The position numbers were made by a program, and so were the translations under genes. A DNA stretch of 31,539 nt from the IMG/VR virus record IMGVR_UViG_3300022689_000425, positions 1-31,539 of that record. One strand, written 5' to 3'. Shown piece by piece: positions 19,201 through 25,706 of the stretch (positions within the stretch are counted from its first letter, which is position 1; each line of letters begins with the position of its first letter). The DNA is from a virus. The notes under the pieces are model-generated. The model was not told the DNA's origin. It worked only from the letters and a program-made list of their open reading frames with translations, and did not search any database.

Positions 19201-19444
19201 CGCGCCTGACGGGTCAGACTTCTCCGAAATCGCGGCACAGCTCGCCATCGAAATAGAACAGCAGATCGATTCACTCCGCATGGTAAACTGGAAAGACAAC
19301 GACGATGTGAAGAATCGAATGGCTACCGCCATCGAGGATGCTGTTCTCGATGCCAGTGTGAAGGTGCCCTTCGATGAGCTGGACGAGCTGATTAAGGACA
19401 TCCTTGAAATCGCCCTTAAACGCCTCCCCAACGAAGCTGAATGA
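16220..19444 (+). CDS. hsdR: Type I restriction endonuclease motor/nuclease subunit
   Basis: A 1074-residue HsdR. The N-terminal nuclease domain has the PD-(D/E)xK pattern: D158 (R-R-P-D-I-V) and E172-A-K174 (V-I-E-A-K-A-P). The SF2 motor has Walker A G-S-G-K-S (351-355, W-H-T-Q-G-S-G-K-S) and the DEAH box D449-E-A-H452, then F-I-G-F-T-G-T-P and the later motif around A-I-A-R-V-N-R-L. A charged helical C-terminal region (about 750-1074) would bind the methylase core. With HsdM and HsdS it translocates and cuts DNA lacking the host mark. It overlaps the metallopeptidase gene by ATGA. It is full length and shows no damage. Confidence 0.96.
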   Translation: MTDSSSPHSPSTLESVESQLPAIQQLINLGYQYLSPAEIDSQRGGRLANCFLDGILTDQLRKLNQIEAVSGSYSFTESAIQECVQSLRDLRPEGLIATNEKAYDLLCLGRAVEQTIDGRKSSYTVRYIDWEHPERNVFHVAAEFSVERSKTKDTRRPDIVCFVNGIPFAVIEAKAPGQKIGIEQAISQHLRNQHADEIPDFFRTQQLLLAVNAKEGRYATVGTPITHWLEWKEVFPKVEEAELHASINASLGDEDSSKLLAEPFKQSEISAFREKLAGGERLPTGQDRLIYALLRPQRLLEIAYRFIVFDGGDKKVARYQQYFTVQDIMERVLDFEPDGVRKGGVVWHTQGSGKSLTMVMFAKAIALCNEIANPRVVLVTDRVDLDDQIKGTFKSCGLNPKQANSGNELVQLLKQQRDAIITAVINKFDAACNKRDLRLEDPNIFVLVDEAHRTNYGSLHTHMRRVFTKACFIGFTGTPLMRQDKSTQKKFGGIIGKPYRINEAVEDGAVLRLRYEARKPEIDINRDALDKQFAQQTEGLLAEEQAELKKKTAKFDNIAKTDQVIYQIARDISKHYEENWKGTFAKGQIVTARKDVALKYKQALDEIGTVTSEVIISPPDDREGFENAYGGNKDEVARFWKEMMARYGNERSYNRTVIQKFKTDDEPELIIVVSKLLTGFDAPRNTILYVCAPLKNHTLLQAIARVNRLYKDATTGEEKDFGYIIDYRGILGELSDALDLYTDDNSTEEVDEVLVDIAEEVKKLPFAHSVLWNVFKEVANKKDREALENHLEDEERRDVFYDCLNDYAKILANAKQSQVYYESVAKDKQKRYVDDLRFFTELRASVRKRFTSEVDVRPYEQRIQKILNLNTISSNVAQLTEMIDIFDREAFEREVDKVVSIKGKADVIISRTRKTISEKWEEDPVFYERFSHMLDKILEEYRKKRISDAERLNKAKQIMEAVRDRTEDDLPVILKNKEVAKAYFGWTHKRLEPYAPDGSDFSEIAAQLAIEIEQQIDSLRMVNWKDNDDVKNRMATAIEDAVLDASVKVPFDELDELIKDILEIALKRLPNEAE

Positions 19445-20148
19445 TGAAGGTTCTGACATACGGGAAGAAGCAGGTTGCTTATTCAGTGAGTCGTAGGGAG
19501 CGTTCCACACTCGAAATCTCGGTCTACCCCGATTGCACCGTTGAAGTGGTCGCACCCTTACAGGCCTCAGATGAAGCCATCGAAGGGCGAGTAAAGCGTC
19601 GCCTCAAGTGGATCACCCGGCAGCAGCGCGGATTCGAGAACTTTTATCCGAAGCCTGCACCCCGCGAATATATATCCGGTGAGTCATGGCTTTATCAAGG
19701 ACGGCAGTATCGTTTAAAGGTAACTGAGACCGACGGCACACCCAAGGTCGCGCTGCGTCGCCCTGTGCTCGCGGTCGAGACATACGACAAGCGGGACCGG
19801 GACGCGGTAAAAAACGCTCTCGATAAATGGTATCGCAAGCGCGCGCAGGAGCGACTTCAAGTGCGCTTCGAAGTCTGCGCCAAGGAGATTCAAGCCTATG
19901 GCATAGAAGCTCCCTCCATGCAGCTGCAGCGGATGGCCAAACGCTGGGGCAGCTATTCCCCTTCCGGTCGAATCCTACTGAATCCCGAACTCGTGAAGGC
20001 GCCCACCGAGTGCATCGACTACGTGATTCTTCACGAACTCTGCCACGTAAAACACCGCGCCCACGACAAACAATTCTACAAACTTCTCCAGCGCGCTGCC
20101 CCTGATTGGCTACGCCTGAAACATAGGCTAGAGCACCTGCCGCTTTAA
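19441..20148 (+). CDS. YgjP-like (DUF45) zinc metallopeptidase
   Basis: A 235-residue protein of the YgjP/DUF45 group. The C-terminal half carries the zinc site H198-E-L-C-H202 followed by H208 in H-D-K-Q-F-Y, preceded by the typical K-R-W-G-S-Y-S-P-S-G-R-I-L-L-N-P block (168-182). The N-terminal half (1-120) forms the usual beta-rich domain with R-R-L-K-W-I. There is no signal peptide, so it acts in the cytosol. It is coupled to hsdR by an ATGA overlap; such genes are often found directly after hsdR in type I systems, where they may proteolytically limit restriction, but the substrate here is unknown. Confidence 0.9.
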   Translation: MMKVLTYGKKQVAYSVSRRERSTLEISVYPDCTVEVVAPLQASDEAIEGRVKRRLKWITRQQRGFENFYPKPAPREYISGESWLYQGRQYRLKVTETDGTPKVALRRPVLAVETYDKRDRDAVKNALDKWYRKRAQERLQVRFEVCAKEIQAYGIEAPSMQLQRMAKRWGSYSPSGRILLNPELVKAPTECIDYVILHELCHVKHRAHDKQFYKLLQRAAPDWLRLKHRLEHLPL

Positions 20149-20455
20149 TGGCTCGCTAAGATGCCAAAATTTTGGGGATTTTTATTTCGTTGAGGGTGTG
20201 CGGTTTAGTGCTCAGGCGTATAGCTTTTCCTTGACGGCTTGGTTTTTTTTGTGATTTTGGGGTTTGTGACCGAAACAGGCTTTGTGATGCGCGTCCTCAC
20301 AGTGGCCATGTCGGTAGCCGCTGGCGAGTTGGGCGACCTCTCGCTCTTTTCGGTCTTGTGCCGGACTGGACTCTGCATGGGTCAGCCCCGCCTAACCTGA
20401 CGGGCGGTGTAATGTGTCGGGTGGACGCTTCAACCTAGTTTTACACCTATGATCG
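20149..20455. other. Intergenic region after the RM island
   Basis: Little recognisable content. A 12-bp palindrome, CCAAAATTTTGG (20164-20175), followed by a T-rich stretch to about 20187 may act as a weak terminator for the RM operon, though the stem is AT-rich. T runs occur near 20235-20250. A minus-strand frame without a start codon runs from about 20391 down to a stop at 20212-20214 and could be a gene relic. No promoter for the next gene was identified with confidence. Confidence 0.35.
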
Positions 20456-21640
20456 ATGGCGGCATTCAACGTGCTCAAATTTTCACAATTTACTCATCTT
20501 CAAGGGCTGGCTGGTGATGACCTGCGAGCCTTTTTCCAGCCCTTCGCAGACTATCTTTGCGCCCGTGGGCTGATTTTTGATTCTCTGTCACCCGACAACG
20601 AGGCGGCCTGTGCTCAGCTATCGGAAATCCTCCAGTCCCCCGATAATAATACGCCTGCGGAGCTGATCGAATCTCTCTACATTTTGACGCAGCTTTGCCA
20701 GCACGTACCGGAGAGTTTTTACGCCGACGCCGAAGAATTGGGCATGGAGGTTCCGCAAGACCAAAGTGCCGAGCAACTGGCGGTTCGGGTTTGGCTTAGG
20801 GATGATGTGCGGCTGCGCCAGCGTCACGCCGAGCTGGTGCTGACCAAGGCGCGTTCATTCCAGTATTTCAGCGCGGCGGAGGATTACGAAACGCCCTTCA
20901 AGTATCCTTCCCCTTCAGTCATTGGACAGCTGGAGCTTGCGCTGGATCACTGGTTCCAAAGAAAGCGGCGCGGAACGGGATGCAAGGTGCGCATGTATCC
21001 CAAGGGCACGGAGGTCTGGTTCCTAATCTCACATGGCGACTACTTCAAGCGCGTGGGCACTTGGGAAGAAGGCAAAGCCGGCAGCATTGGTTTCCGCCCG
21101 GATCGCCACGATGTAGTTGTGTACGATCAGATCATGCGTGAGCTACGCATTCATGCTGGCACAAAGGAGCTGCGCGAAAACTATCGCCAGCAGTTTGGCA
21201 GCTATCTCTTTGGCCGCGAGAATCATTTTCCGGGCACGCATAAATATTCACTTGAGCCGCTGCGCAAGCTCGGCGCTAAGGCTTTGCACTGTGAGGACGT
21301 CGAGGGCATAAGTTGGGTCAAGCTCTCGAAACTCGAAATGGAGGTTTCGGAAGAGCACAAGCACAAGCGCGTAGAATGCGCCGAGGATGTTTTCGCTGCC
21401 ATGAAGATTGGTTGCGCCGAAATCCCCCGCAAGGCGCGGCTGCTCTCGGCCACTTTCACTGTCCGCTTTAAGGATAACCCGAAGCCGCGCAGTGTCACCA
21501 TCAAGCCCAGCAACGTTGCGCTGTACACGCGCGATGACGACAGCCGCACGCTCGATTTGTGGCTTGTTCGCCGGGGATTCATTAATCAGGAAAGGGTCAA
21601 AAGTCATGAGCAACTCGAATGTGTTTTGGAAGTCTCTTGA
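20456..21640 (+). CDS. Unknown protein, first of a two-gene unit
   Basis: A 394-residue soluble protein that I do not recognise. Residues 1-130 are largely helical and acidic; 140-260 contain several aromatic and strand-rich segments (V-R-M-Y-P-K-G-T-E-V-W-F-L-I-S-H-G) and a run of conserved-looking charged residues; the C-terminus carries an S-V-T-I-K-P-S-N-V-A-L-Y-T-R strand block. No nuclease, ATPase or HTH motif stands out. The next gene starts 35 bases before its end in another frame, so the two are likely made together. Either a phage-island accessory pair or an uncharacterised defence pair would fit. The start is the first ATG of the frame and lacks a clear ribosome site. Confidence 0.65.
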   Translation: MAAFNVLKFSQFTHLQGLAGDDLRAFFQPFADYLCARGLIFDSLSPDNEAACAQLSEILQSPDNNTPAELIESLYILTQLCQHVPESFYADAEELGMEVPQDQSAEQLAVRVWLRDDVRLRQRHAELVLTKARSFQYFSAAEDYETPFKYPSPSVIGQLELALDHWFQRKRRGTGCKVRMYPKGTEVWFLISHGDYFKRVGTWEEGKAGSIGFRPDRHDVVVYDQIMRELRIHAGTKELRENYRQQFGSYLFGRENHFPGTHKYSLEPLRKLGAKALHCEDVEGISWVKLSKLEMEVSEEHKHKRVECAEDVFAAMKIGCAEIPRKARLLSATFTVRFKDNPKPRSVTIKPSNVALYTRDDDSRTLDLWLVRRGFINQERVKSHEQLECVLEVS

Positions 21641-22640
21641 GCTGATCATCCGCGATGCACGCGAGCATGGTTGGCGGCTGGGATGGCGGGAGGATTTTAA
21701 GGAATTCCAGACGTACCTGCTGCCTTCTGGAGAACGCTCGAAGTATGTCGCCTGCCAGCGGACGTACGAAGGCAGCGGTTGGTACCGGATCGTGGAGCAC
21801 GAGGACGGGCTGATCGTCGGCGTTTGCGACGAGGGCGAATGCGAGCGCAAGGTTTTCAAGAGGGAGGAGCTGGCACGCTTCGAAATCGACCGCAAGGGGC
21901 TGGCTGAGCAGATCGCCAACCTGCTGGAAATTTCCCGCCACTACGTGGAGATCGGTCACTACAGCGATTCGTTCACGGCGCGGCTGGGCTCGCTGGGCGT
22001 CAAGCGGCTGCCCGTGCTGCTGACGATCCAGCGCCATGCGGAAAATTTTGAGGAGACCCTGCGGAACTGGTTCGTCATGAATCCGGAGCCGGTGCTTTTT
22101 ATCATGCCGACGACGCGGAGCCTCTCCGAACGCGCTCAGCAGATACTCAATACGCACCGCAGCTTTGTGTTCACGCTCGACGACAACGTGGCGGTTCGCC
22201 GTGACGGGCTGGCCTTTACCGCCGACGGTCAAGACGCCTGGCTGGACATGCGTGGGCAAATCACCGGAGCCATCGCCAACCGTAGTGGCCTGCGCATCCC
22301 CAGCGATGCCCGCTGGCAAGACCTGTCGATTCGCTTCAAAGACGGCTTCACAGTCAGCGTCCGCCTGGGCGAGCAAACCCGCCAGCTCAGCTACGCGGAG
22401 ATGGGCATGGAGGATAAACGCAGCCGTGCGCCCGATGAGCAGTGGCTATTACTCCAGCGATTTGCCGATGAGGCGGGTGTCCTGACATGGGCAAGTAAAA
22501 GTGCGCACGCAGCCAATAAGAAGCGCAAGGAGCGATTGGCCAAGAAGCTAAAAGCGTTTTTTGGCATCGAGGGCGAACCGTTTGCCTACCGTGCAGAAGA
22601 TGGCGGCTGGGAGGCAATATTTCATGTAGGCTTAGCCTGA
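21606..22640 (+). CDS. Unknown protein, second of a two-gene unit
   Basis: A 344-residue soluble protein of unknown function. I chose ATG 21606 (MSNSNVFW) because the longer frame from 21408 lies inside the previous gene. The N-terminal third is rich in Trp, Tyr and Glu (G-W-R-L-G-W-R-E-D-F); the middle has V-L-F-I-M-P-T-T-R-S-L-S-E-R-A then H-R-S-F-V-F-T-L-D-D-N-V, which could be an alpha/beta nucleotide-related fold but has no P-loop; a Lys-rich helix (A-N-K-K-R-K-E-R-L-A-K-K-L-K-A-F-F) lies near the C-terminus and may touch nucleic acid. It ends convergently with vapC, overlapping it by nine bases. Confidence 0.65.
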   Translation: MSNSNVFWKSLELIIRDAREHGWRLGWREDFKEFQTYLLPSGERSKYVACQRTYEGSGWYRIVEHEDGLIVGVCDEGECERKVFKREELARFEIDRKGLAEQIANLLEISRHYVEIGHYSDSFTARLGSLGVKRLPVLLTIQRHAENFEETLRNWFVMNPEPVLFIMPTTRSLSERAQQILNTHRSFVFTLDDNVAVRRDGLAFTADGQDAWLDMRGQITGAIANRSGLRIPSDARWQDLSIRFKDGFTVSVRLGEQTRQLSYAEMGMEDKRSRAPDEQWLLLQRFADEAGVLTWASKSAHAANKKRKERLAKKLKAFFGIEGEPFAYRAEDGGWEAIFHVGLA

Positions 22641-23060
22641 CTCTGTATGCTCCCAAGGATTCACTAATTCGAGCCCTGAGCTTTCGAAGTCGCTGGTGTT
22701 TCGTGTGACCAGGGTCAGCGAATGCAGTTTTGCTGTGGCTGCAATTAGCGCGTCGTTATAGCTCATCTTGCAGGAGTATCTGTAGTCAGCCGCAGCTTCT
22801 GCAATGGAGCGGTCTATGTCCAATAACGCAAAGTGCTCAGGCTGCGAAACAAGCAAAACATACCACTGTTTCAGTAGGTCGGCAAAGGCGGTATCTTTCT
22901 GCTCTATCTTGCGGATGCCATAGCATATCTCGTTTAGCGAAACGACGCTTATGAAGGTGCGAGCATCCCCAATAGAAGCCTGCCAGCTGAGTACTGATGG
23001 GTCTGCCATTGCGCCCTTGCGAAATTCCGAAAGGGTGACGGTGTCGAGCAGGTAAGCCAT
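22632..23060 (-). CDS. vapC: VapC-family PIN-domain toxin
   Basis: A 142-residue PIN-domain ribonuclease. The acidic metal-binding set is complete: D6 (Y-L-L-D-T), E44 (S-L-N-E-I), D103 (Y-N-D-A-L-I-A-A-T-A) and D124 (V-T-R-N-T-S-D-F). VapC toxins usually cut tRNA or rRNA. The start overlaps the stop of the antitoxin gene by one base, as in many vapBC operons. Its 3' end overlaps the plus-strand gene at 21606-22640. Inserted beside a phage-like module, it probably helps to keep the island in the population. Confidence 0.93.
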   Translation of the reverse strand: MAYLLDTVTLSEFRKGAMADPSVLSWQASIGDARTFISVVSLNEICYGIRKIEQKDTAFADLLKQWYVLLVSQPEHFALLDIDRSIAEAAADYRYSCKMSYNDALIAATAKLHSLTLVTRNTSDFESSGLELVNPWEHTESG

Positions 23061-23314
23061 TACTGTTTGAAGGAAACTTCGCGCACTTTACCGGCTTGCC
23101 GATCGTCCAGTGGCAAATCCTTGGCAAAGAACCAATCTGGAGCCTTATCGAGCGTGAGTGCCTCTGCGAGTGTTTTGTTTGGCTTCACTTTAGCGGCCTG
23201 AAGCTCTTTTTGGACGACATCAGCCAGCCATGCGGACAGCGATTTTGATTCATCGACTGCCCTGTGGCGTGCCTGACGGCAAAGCTCATCCGGTAGTTTC
23301 ACGGTCACATTCAT
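23060..23314 (-). CDS. vapB: VapB-type ribbon-helix-helix antitoxin
   Basis: An 84-residue antitoxin. I start at the ATG complementary to 23312-23314, which gives a compact ribbon-helix-helix N-terminus (M-N-V-T-V-K-L-P-D-E-L then helix C-R-Q-A-R-H-R-A and S-L-S-A-W-L-A-D-V-V); the longer frame from 23437 adds 41 residues through the likely operator. The C-terminal tail (D-W-F-F-A-K-D-L-P-L-D) should wrap the toxin. It is expected to bind and silence the VapC product and to repress its own promoter, probably through the repeats at 23361-23389. Confidence 0.85.
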   Translation of the reverse strand: MNVTVKLPDELCRQARHRAVDESKSLSAWLADVVQKELQAAKVKPNKTLAEALTLDKAPDWFFAKDLPLDDRQAGKVREVSFKQ

Positions 23315-23360
23315 TTCGACTAGCACGGTTGCACGATTACACGAAAATCGCAAGTTTTTT

Positions 23361-23389
23361 ATTTGTCGCGGGACAAATAGTTTTGTCCC
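23361..23389. promoter_or_regulatory. Alternating inverted repeats upstream of vapB
   Basis: ATTTGTC (23361-23367), GACAAAT (23372-23378) and TTTGTCCC (23382-23389) form a chain of alternating inverted copies; GGGACAAA (23370-23377) pairs perfectly with 23382-23389. It lies 47-75 bases upstream of the vapB start in the divergent region to the HTH gene at 23503. Such a pattern suits co-operative binding by a ribbon-helix-helix antitoxin. A further CGACAAAACGACAAG stretch occurs near 23473-23487. The remainder of 23315-23502 is non-coding. Confidence 0.5.
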
Positions 23390-23502
23390 TGAAAACTTTT
23401 TCAATAAAAGTTTCCACCCTGCAGACCGCATAAACAAGGGAAACTGGCGATTTTAAGCTCCTCCGGCAAGCGCGACAAAACGACAAGTCGCCATAGGGGG
23501 GT

Positions 23503-23811
23503 GTGAAAGACGCAACATCCAAAGACCCTCTCGAAGCGAAGCTGGAGCATCTGAGTTTTCAGGTGGCTCAGTTGACTGAAGTTGTCCGTGATCTGAAGGA
23601 GCCGGGCGTAAAGTACGTGCTCACGGTGGAGGAACTGGCGCAGCGCTGGGGACTTTGCGCGGAGGCCATCCGCCGCCTGGTGCGGGAGAAGCAGCTGCGC
23701 CCGCTACGGGAGTTTCGCCCGTACCGGTTCACGCTGGATGAAATTCGCTCCTTTGAGAGCAACGAGAAGCCGCGTTACGCCACCGCTGGCCGGAGAGGGG
23801 GTCGCCGGTGA
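23503..23811 (+). CDS. Excisionase-type helix-turn-helix protein
   Basis: A 102-residue DNA-binding protein. Residues 8-33 form a short amphipathic coiled coil; 39-83 match the excisionase/MerR-like winged helix (V-L-T-V-E-E-L-A-Q-R-W-G, then A-I-R-R-L-V-R-E, wing around P-Y-R-F-T-L-D-E-I). The tail is Arg/Gly-rich. The start is GTG 23503, forced by a TAG stop three codons upstream; the G-rich ribosome site is very close to it, so a later internal start remains possible. It is the first gene of the phage-like operon and overlaps the nuclease gene by GTGA. It could act as Xis for an integrase or as an early regulator. Confidence 0.75.
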   Translation: MKDATSKDPLEAKLEHLSFQVAQLTEVVRDLKEPGVKYVLTVEELAQRWGLCAEAIRRLVREKQLRPLREFRPYRFTLDEIRSFESNEKPRYATAGRRGGRR

Positions 23812-24251
23812 GCCGCCGCAATGAAGAGCACCGCATTCAGTCGGCCTTTTTCAAGTGGGCGAAGTATGCCTCGGTGCAGTATCCGGGGCTCAAGCTCATG
23901 TTCGCGATCCCCAACGGCGGTGCCCGGGATGCCGTTACTGGCGCGATGCTCAAGCGCGAGGGCGTGAAACCGGGCGTGCCGGACATCTTCCTGGCCTGCC
24001 CGGTCGGCGAATACCACGGGCTCTTCATCGAAATGAAGACCGCCAAAGGTCGTCCCTCTCCCGAGCAGCGCGAGTGGCTCAGTCGCCTGCGCAGCCGGGG
24101 TTACGCCGCCGTGATCTGCCACGGGCTCGATGAGGCAATTGACACCGCAACCGCTTACGTCACCGGCAGGCGAGCCTGCTTCCAACAAGGGGCTGCGCCC
24201 CTACGCCGCGATGCGGCTACCCCCACCACCCCTGAAGAACCCTCTATTTGA
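23808..24251 (+). CDS. VRR-NUC domain nuclease
   Basis: A 147-residue protein with the phage VRR-NUC form of the PD-(D/E)xK fold: I-P-N-G-G (34-38), L-K-R-E-G-V-K-P-G-V-P-D59-I, then I-E75-M-K77-T-A-K-G and the closing helix with S-P-E-Q-R-E-W. These are the usual metal and catalytic positions of a small endonuclease or Holliday-junction resolvase. The GTG start at 23808 has a GGAGAGGGG site at 23792-23800 and overlaps the upstream stop. The last 28 residues or so come from a run of palindromes (24167-24217) and look like an added tail rather than part of the fold. Confidence 0.88.
   Translation: MSRRNEEHRIQSAFFKWAKYASVQYPGLKLMFAIPNGGARDAVTGAMLKREGVKPGVPDIFLACPVGEYHGLFIEMKTAKGRPSPEQREWLSRLRSRGYAAVICHGLDEAIDTATAYVTGRRACFQQGAAPLRRDAATPTTPEEPSI
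24167..24217. repeat. Cluster of three short palindromes at the 3' end of the VRR-NUC gene
   Basis: CAGGCGAGCCTG (24167-24178), AGGGGCTGCGCCCCT (24188-24202) and GCCGCGATGCGGC (24205-24217) are three perfect dyads in 51 bases. The central one shares its AGGGGC/GCCCCT arms with a palindrome in the integrase gene (3194-3209). The layout suggests a REP-like dispersed element that extended the reading frame. Confidence 0.5.
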
Positions 24252-24276
24252 CGTTCAACCCATAAGTAAAAATCGT

Positions 24277-25266
24277 ATGCAAAAATCCAATACAAACGCA
24301 TTGCCGCTGATCAGTGGCAAAATCACCAAACCGCAGCGGGTCGTCATCTACGGCCCGGAAGGCATTGGCAAGAGCACCCTTGCCGCCGCCTTTCCCGAAC
24401 CGGTCTTCCTCGACACCGAGGGCGGCACCACGCACCTCGACGTCACGCGCTTTCCCAAGCCCGAGCGCTGGGAAGACGTCCTGGGCTTCATCGCGCAGCT
24501 GGCTCAGAGCGACCACGGCTTCAAGACGCTGGTGGTCGACACCGCCGACTGGCTGGAGCGCCTGCTGGTCGAATACATTTGCCAACGCTCGCACAAGGAG
24601 AGCATCGAGGACTTTGGCTACGGCAAGGGCTACACCTACCTGGCCGAGGAATTTTCCCGCTTTCTGCAAAGCTTGGAGTCGTTGCGGGAGCGCAGGATGC
24701 ACCTGCTGATGGTGGCGCACTCGACGATCCGCAAGCACGAGCAACCCGAGGCCGCCGGGGCTTACGACCGCTACGAACTGAAGCTCTCCAAGCAGTGCGC
24801 GCCGCTGCTCAAGGAATGGTGCGACCTGCTGCTCTTCGTCAATTACTTCACGAAAGTTACCGACAACGATGGTAAGAAGAAGGCTGTCGGCGGCAAGGAA
24901 CGGCGCATCTACACGAGCCACTGCGCAGCCTACGACGCAAAGAATCGCCACGGCTTGGAGGAAGTCCTGCCCATGCAGTTTGCGTCATTGGCAGGCGTCA
25001 TCCCGTCCACGGCTCCGCAGCCGGTGAAGGCACAGCCCAAGCCAAAGAGCCAGCCGGCCAAGCCCGTCACCGCGCAGCAAATCGAAACGCTTGAAGGGCT
25101 CTGGAAGCAACTCGGCTACGGCCAGCAGCAGATGGCCAAACTCTTCGAGTGGCTCGGCGCAGATGCCATTAGCGGAGCCGAAAGCTGGACAGACCTCAAT
25201 AGGGATCAAGCCGCACGCGCCTGCGACTTCCTAGCCAAAAAGCTCAGCGAGCAAGCAAGCGCTTAA
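24277..25266 (+). CDS. Sak4-like RecA-fold phage recombination ATPase
   Basis: A 329-residue P-loop ATPase of the phage AAA_24/Sak4 type. Walker A is G-P-E-G-I-G-K-S (26-33), followed by F-L-D-T-E-G-G-T (43-50), and Walker B T-L-V-V-D88-T-A-D. A Pro/Lys/Gln-rich linker (about 248-270) leads to a short C-terminal helical domain. The ATG at 24277 (MQKSNT) is preferred over the frame start at 24130, because the latter overlaps the nuclease gene and is encoded by the palindrome cluster. Phage proteins of this kind promote single-strand annealing or strand exchange together with an SSB, and the next gene supplies a likely SSB partner. Confidence 0.85.
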   Translation: MQKSNTNALPLISGKITKPQRVVIYGPEGIGKSTLAAAFPEPVFLDTEGGTTHLDVTRFPKPERWEDVLGFIAQLAQSDHGFKTLVVDTADWLERLLVEYICQRSHKESIEDFGYGKGYTYLAEEFSRFLQSLESLRERRMHLLMVAHSTIRKHEQPEAAGAYDRYELKLSKQCAPLLKEWCDLLLFVNYFTKVTDNDGKKKAVGGKERRIYTSHCAAYDAKNRHGLEEVLPMQFASLAGVIPSTAPQPVKAQPKPKSQPAKPVTAQQIETLEGLWKQLGYGQQQMAKLFEWLGADAISGAESWTDLNRDQAARACDFLAKKLSEQASA

Positions 25267-25292
25267 AACCCTTTAACCCAATCAAAACACCA

Positions 25293-25706
25293 ATGAAATA
25301 CATATTCCAAAATGCAGATAACATGCCGCGCTTTGTCGAGCCCGGCGAATACCTGCTCACCGTCGTGGAAGCCTCCGAGACGGTCTCCAGAAATGGAGAT
25401 GATATGATCAAGCTCAAGCTCGAAATCGAAGACCGCGGCGTGCATCTGTACGACTACCTGGTCGCGACTGAAAAGAGTTTCTGGAAGATCGACACGTTCT
25501 TGAAAGCCATCGGCGAGGAAGTCGTCGAAGGCGAAGAGGTGGAGCTTTGCGCAGCCGATCTCGAAGGCCGCCAGGGCTACGCCCGGCTCAAGATCGAAGA
25601 CTACAAAGGCAAGCAACACAACAAGGTCGATATCTGGCTCACAGAGCGCAATCCGGCCAAGGCAACTGCAACCCCCACAGCGGAGGACGACAATGAACCG
25701 TTTTGA
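25293..25706 (+). CDS. DUF669-like protein, probable phage ssDNA-binding protein
   Basis: A 137-residue protein with a compact beta-rich core (Y-L-L-T-V-V-E-A, M-I-K-L-K-L-E-I, Y-A-R-L-K-I-E-D-Y-K-G) like DUF669 phage proteins. The last residues, E-D-D-N-E-P-F, follow a disordered Ala/Thr/Pro linker and strongly recall the acidic C-terminal tip of bacterial SSB (D-D-D-I-P-F), which recruits partner proteins. I infer an SSB-like role for the adjacent Sak4-like ATPase and the helicase. The tail is encoded where the gene overlaps the helicase start by 14 bases, so both sequences are constrained together. Confidence 0.75.
   Translation: MKYIFQNADNMPRFVEPGEYLLTVVEASETVSRNGDDMIKLKLEIEDRGVHLYDYLVATEKSFWKIDTFLKAIGEEVVEGEEVELCAADLEGRQGYARLKIEDYKGKQHNKVDIWLTERNPAKATATPTAEDDNEPF

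Noticed and set aside
20212-20391. Minus-strand open stretch with a His/Lys-rich C-terminal reading
   Set aside because: It has no start codon within the open stretch, no recognised homology and no ribosome site. At most it is a relic.
20390-20396. GCCTAAC resembling the end of an integron attC site
   Set aside because: No matching GTTRRRY partner and no folded attC-like arms were found at a fitting distance, and there is no integron integrase.
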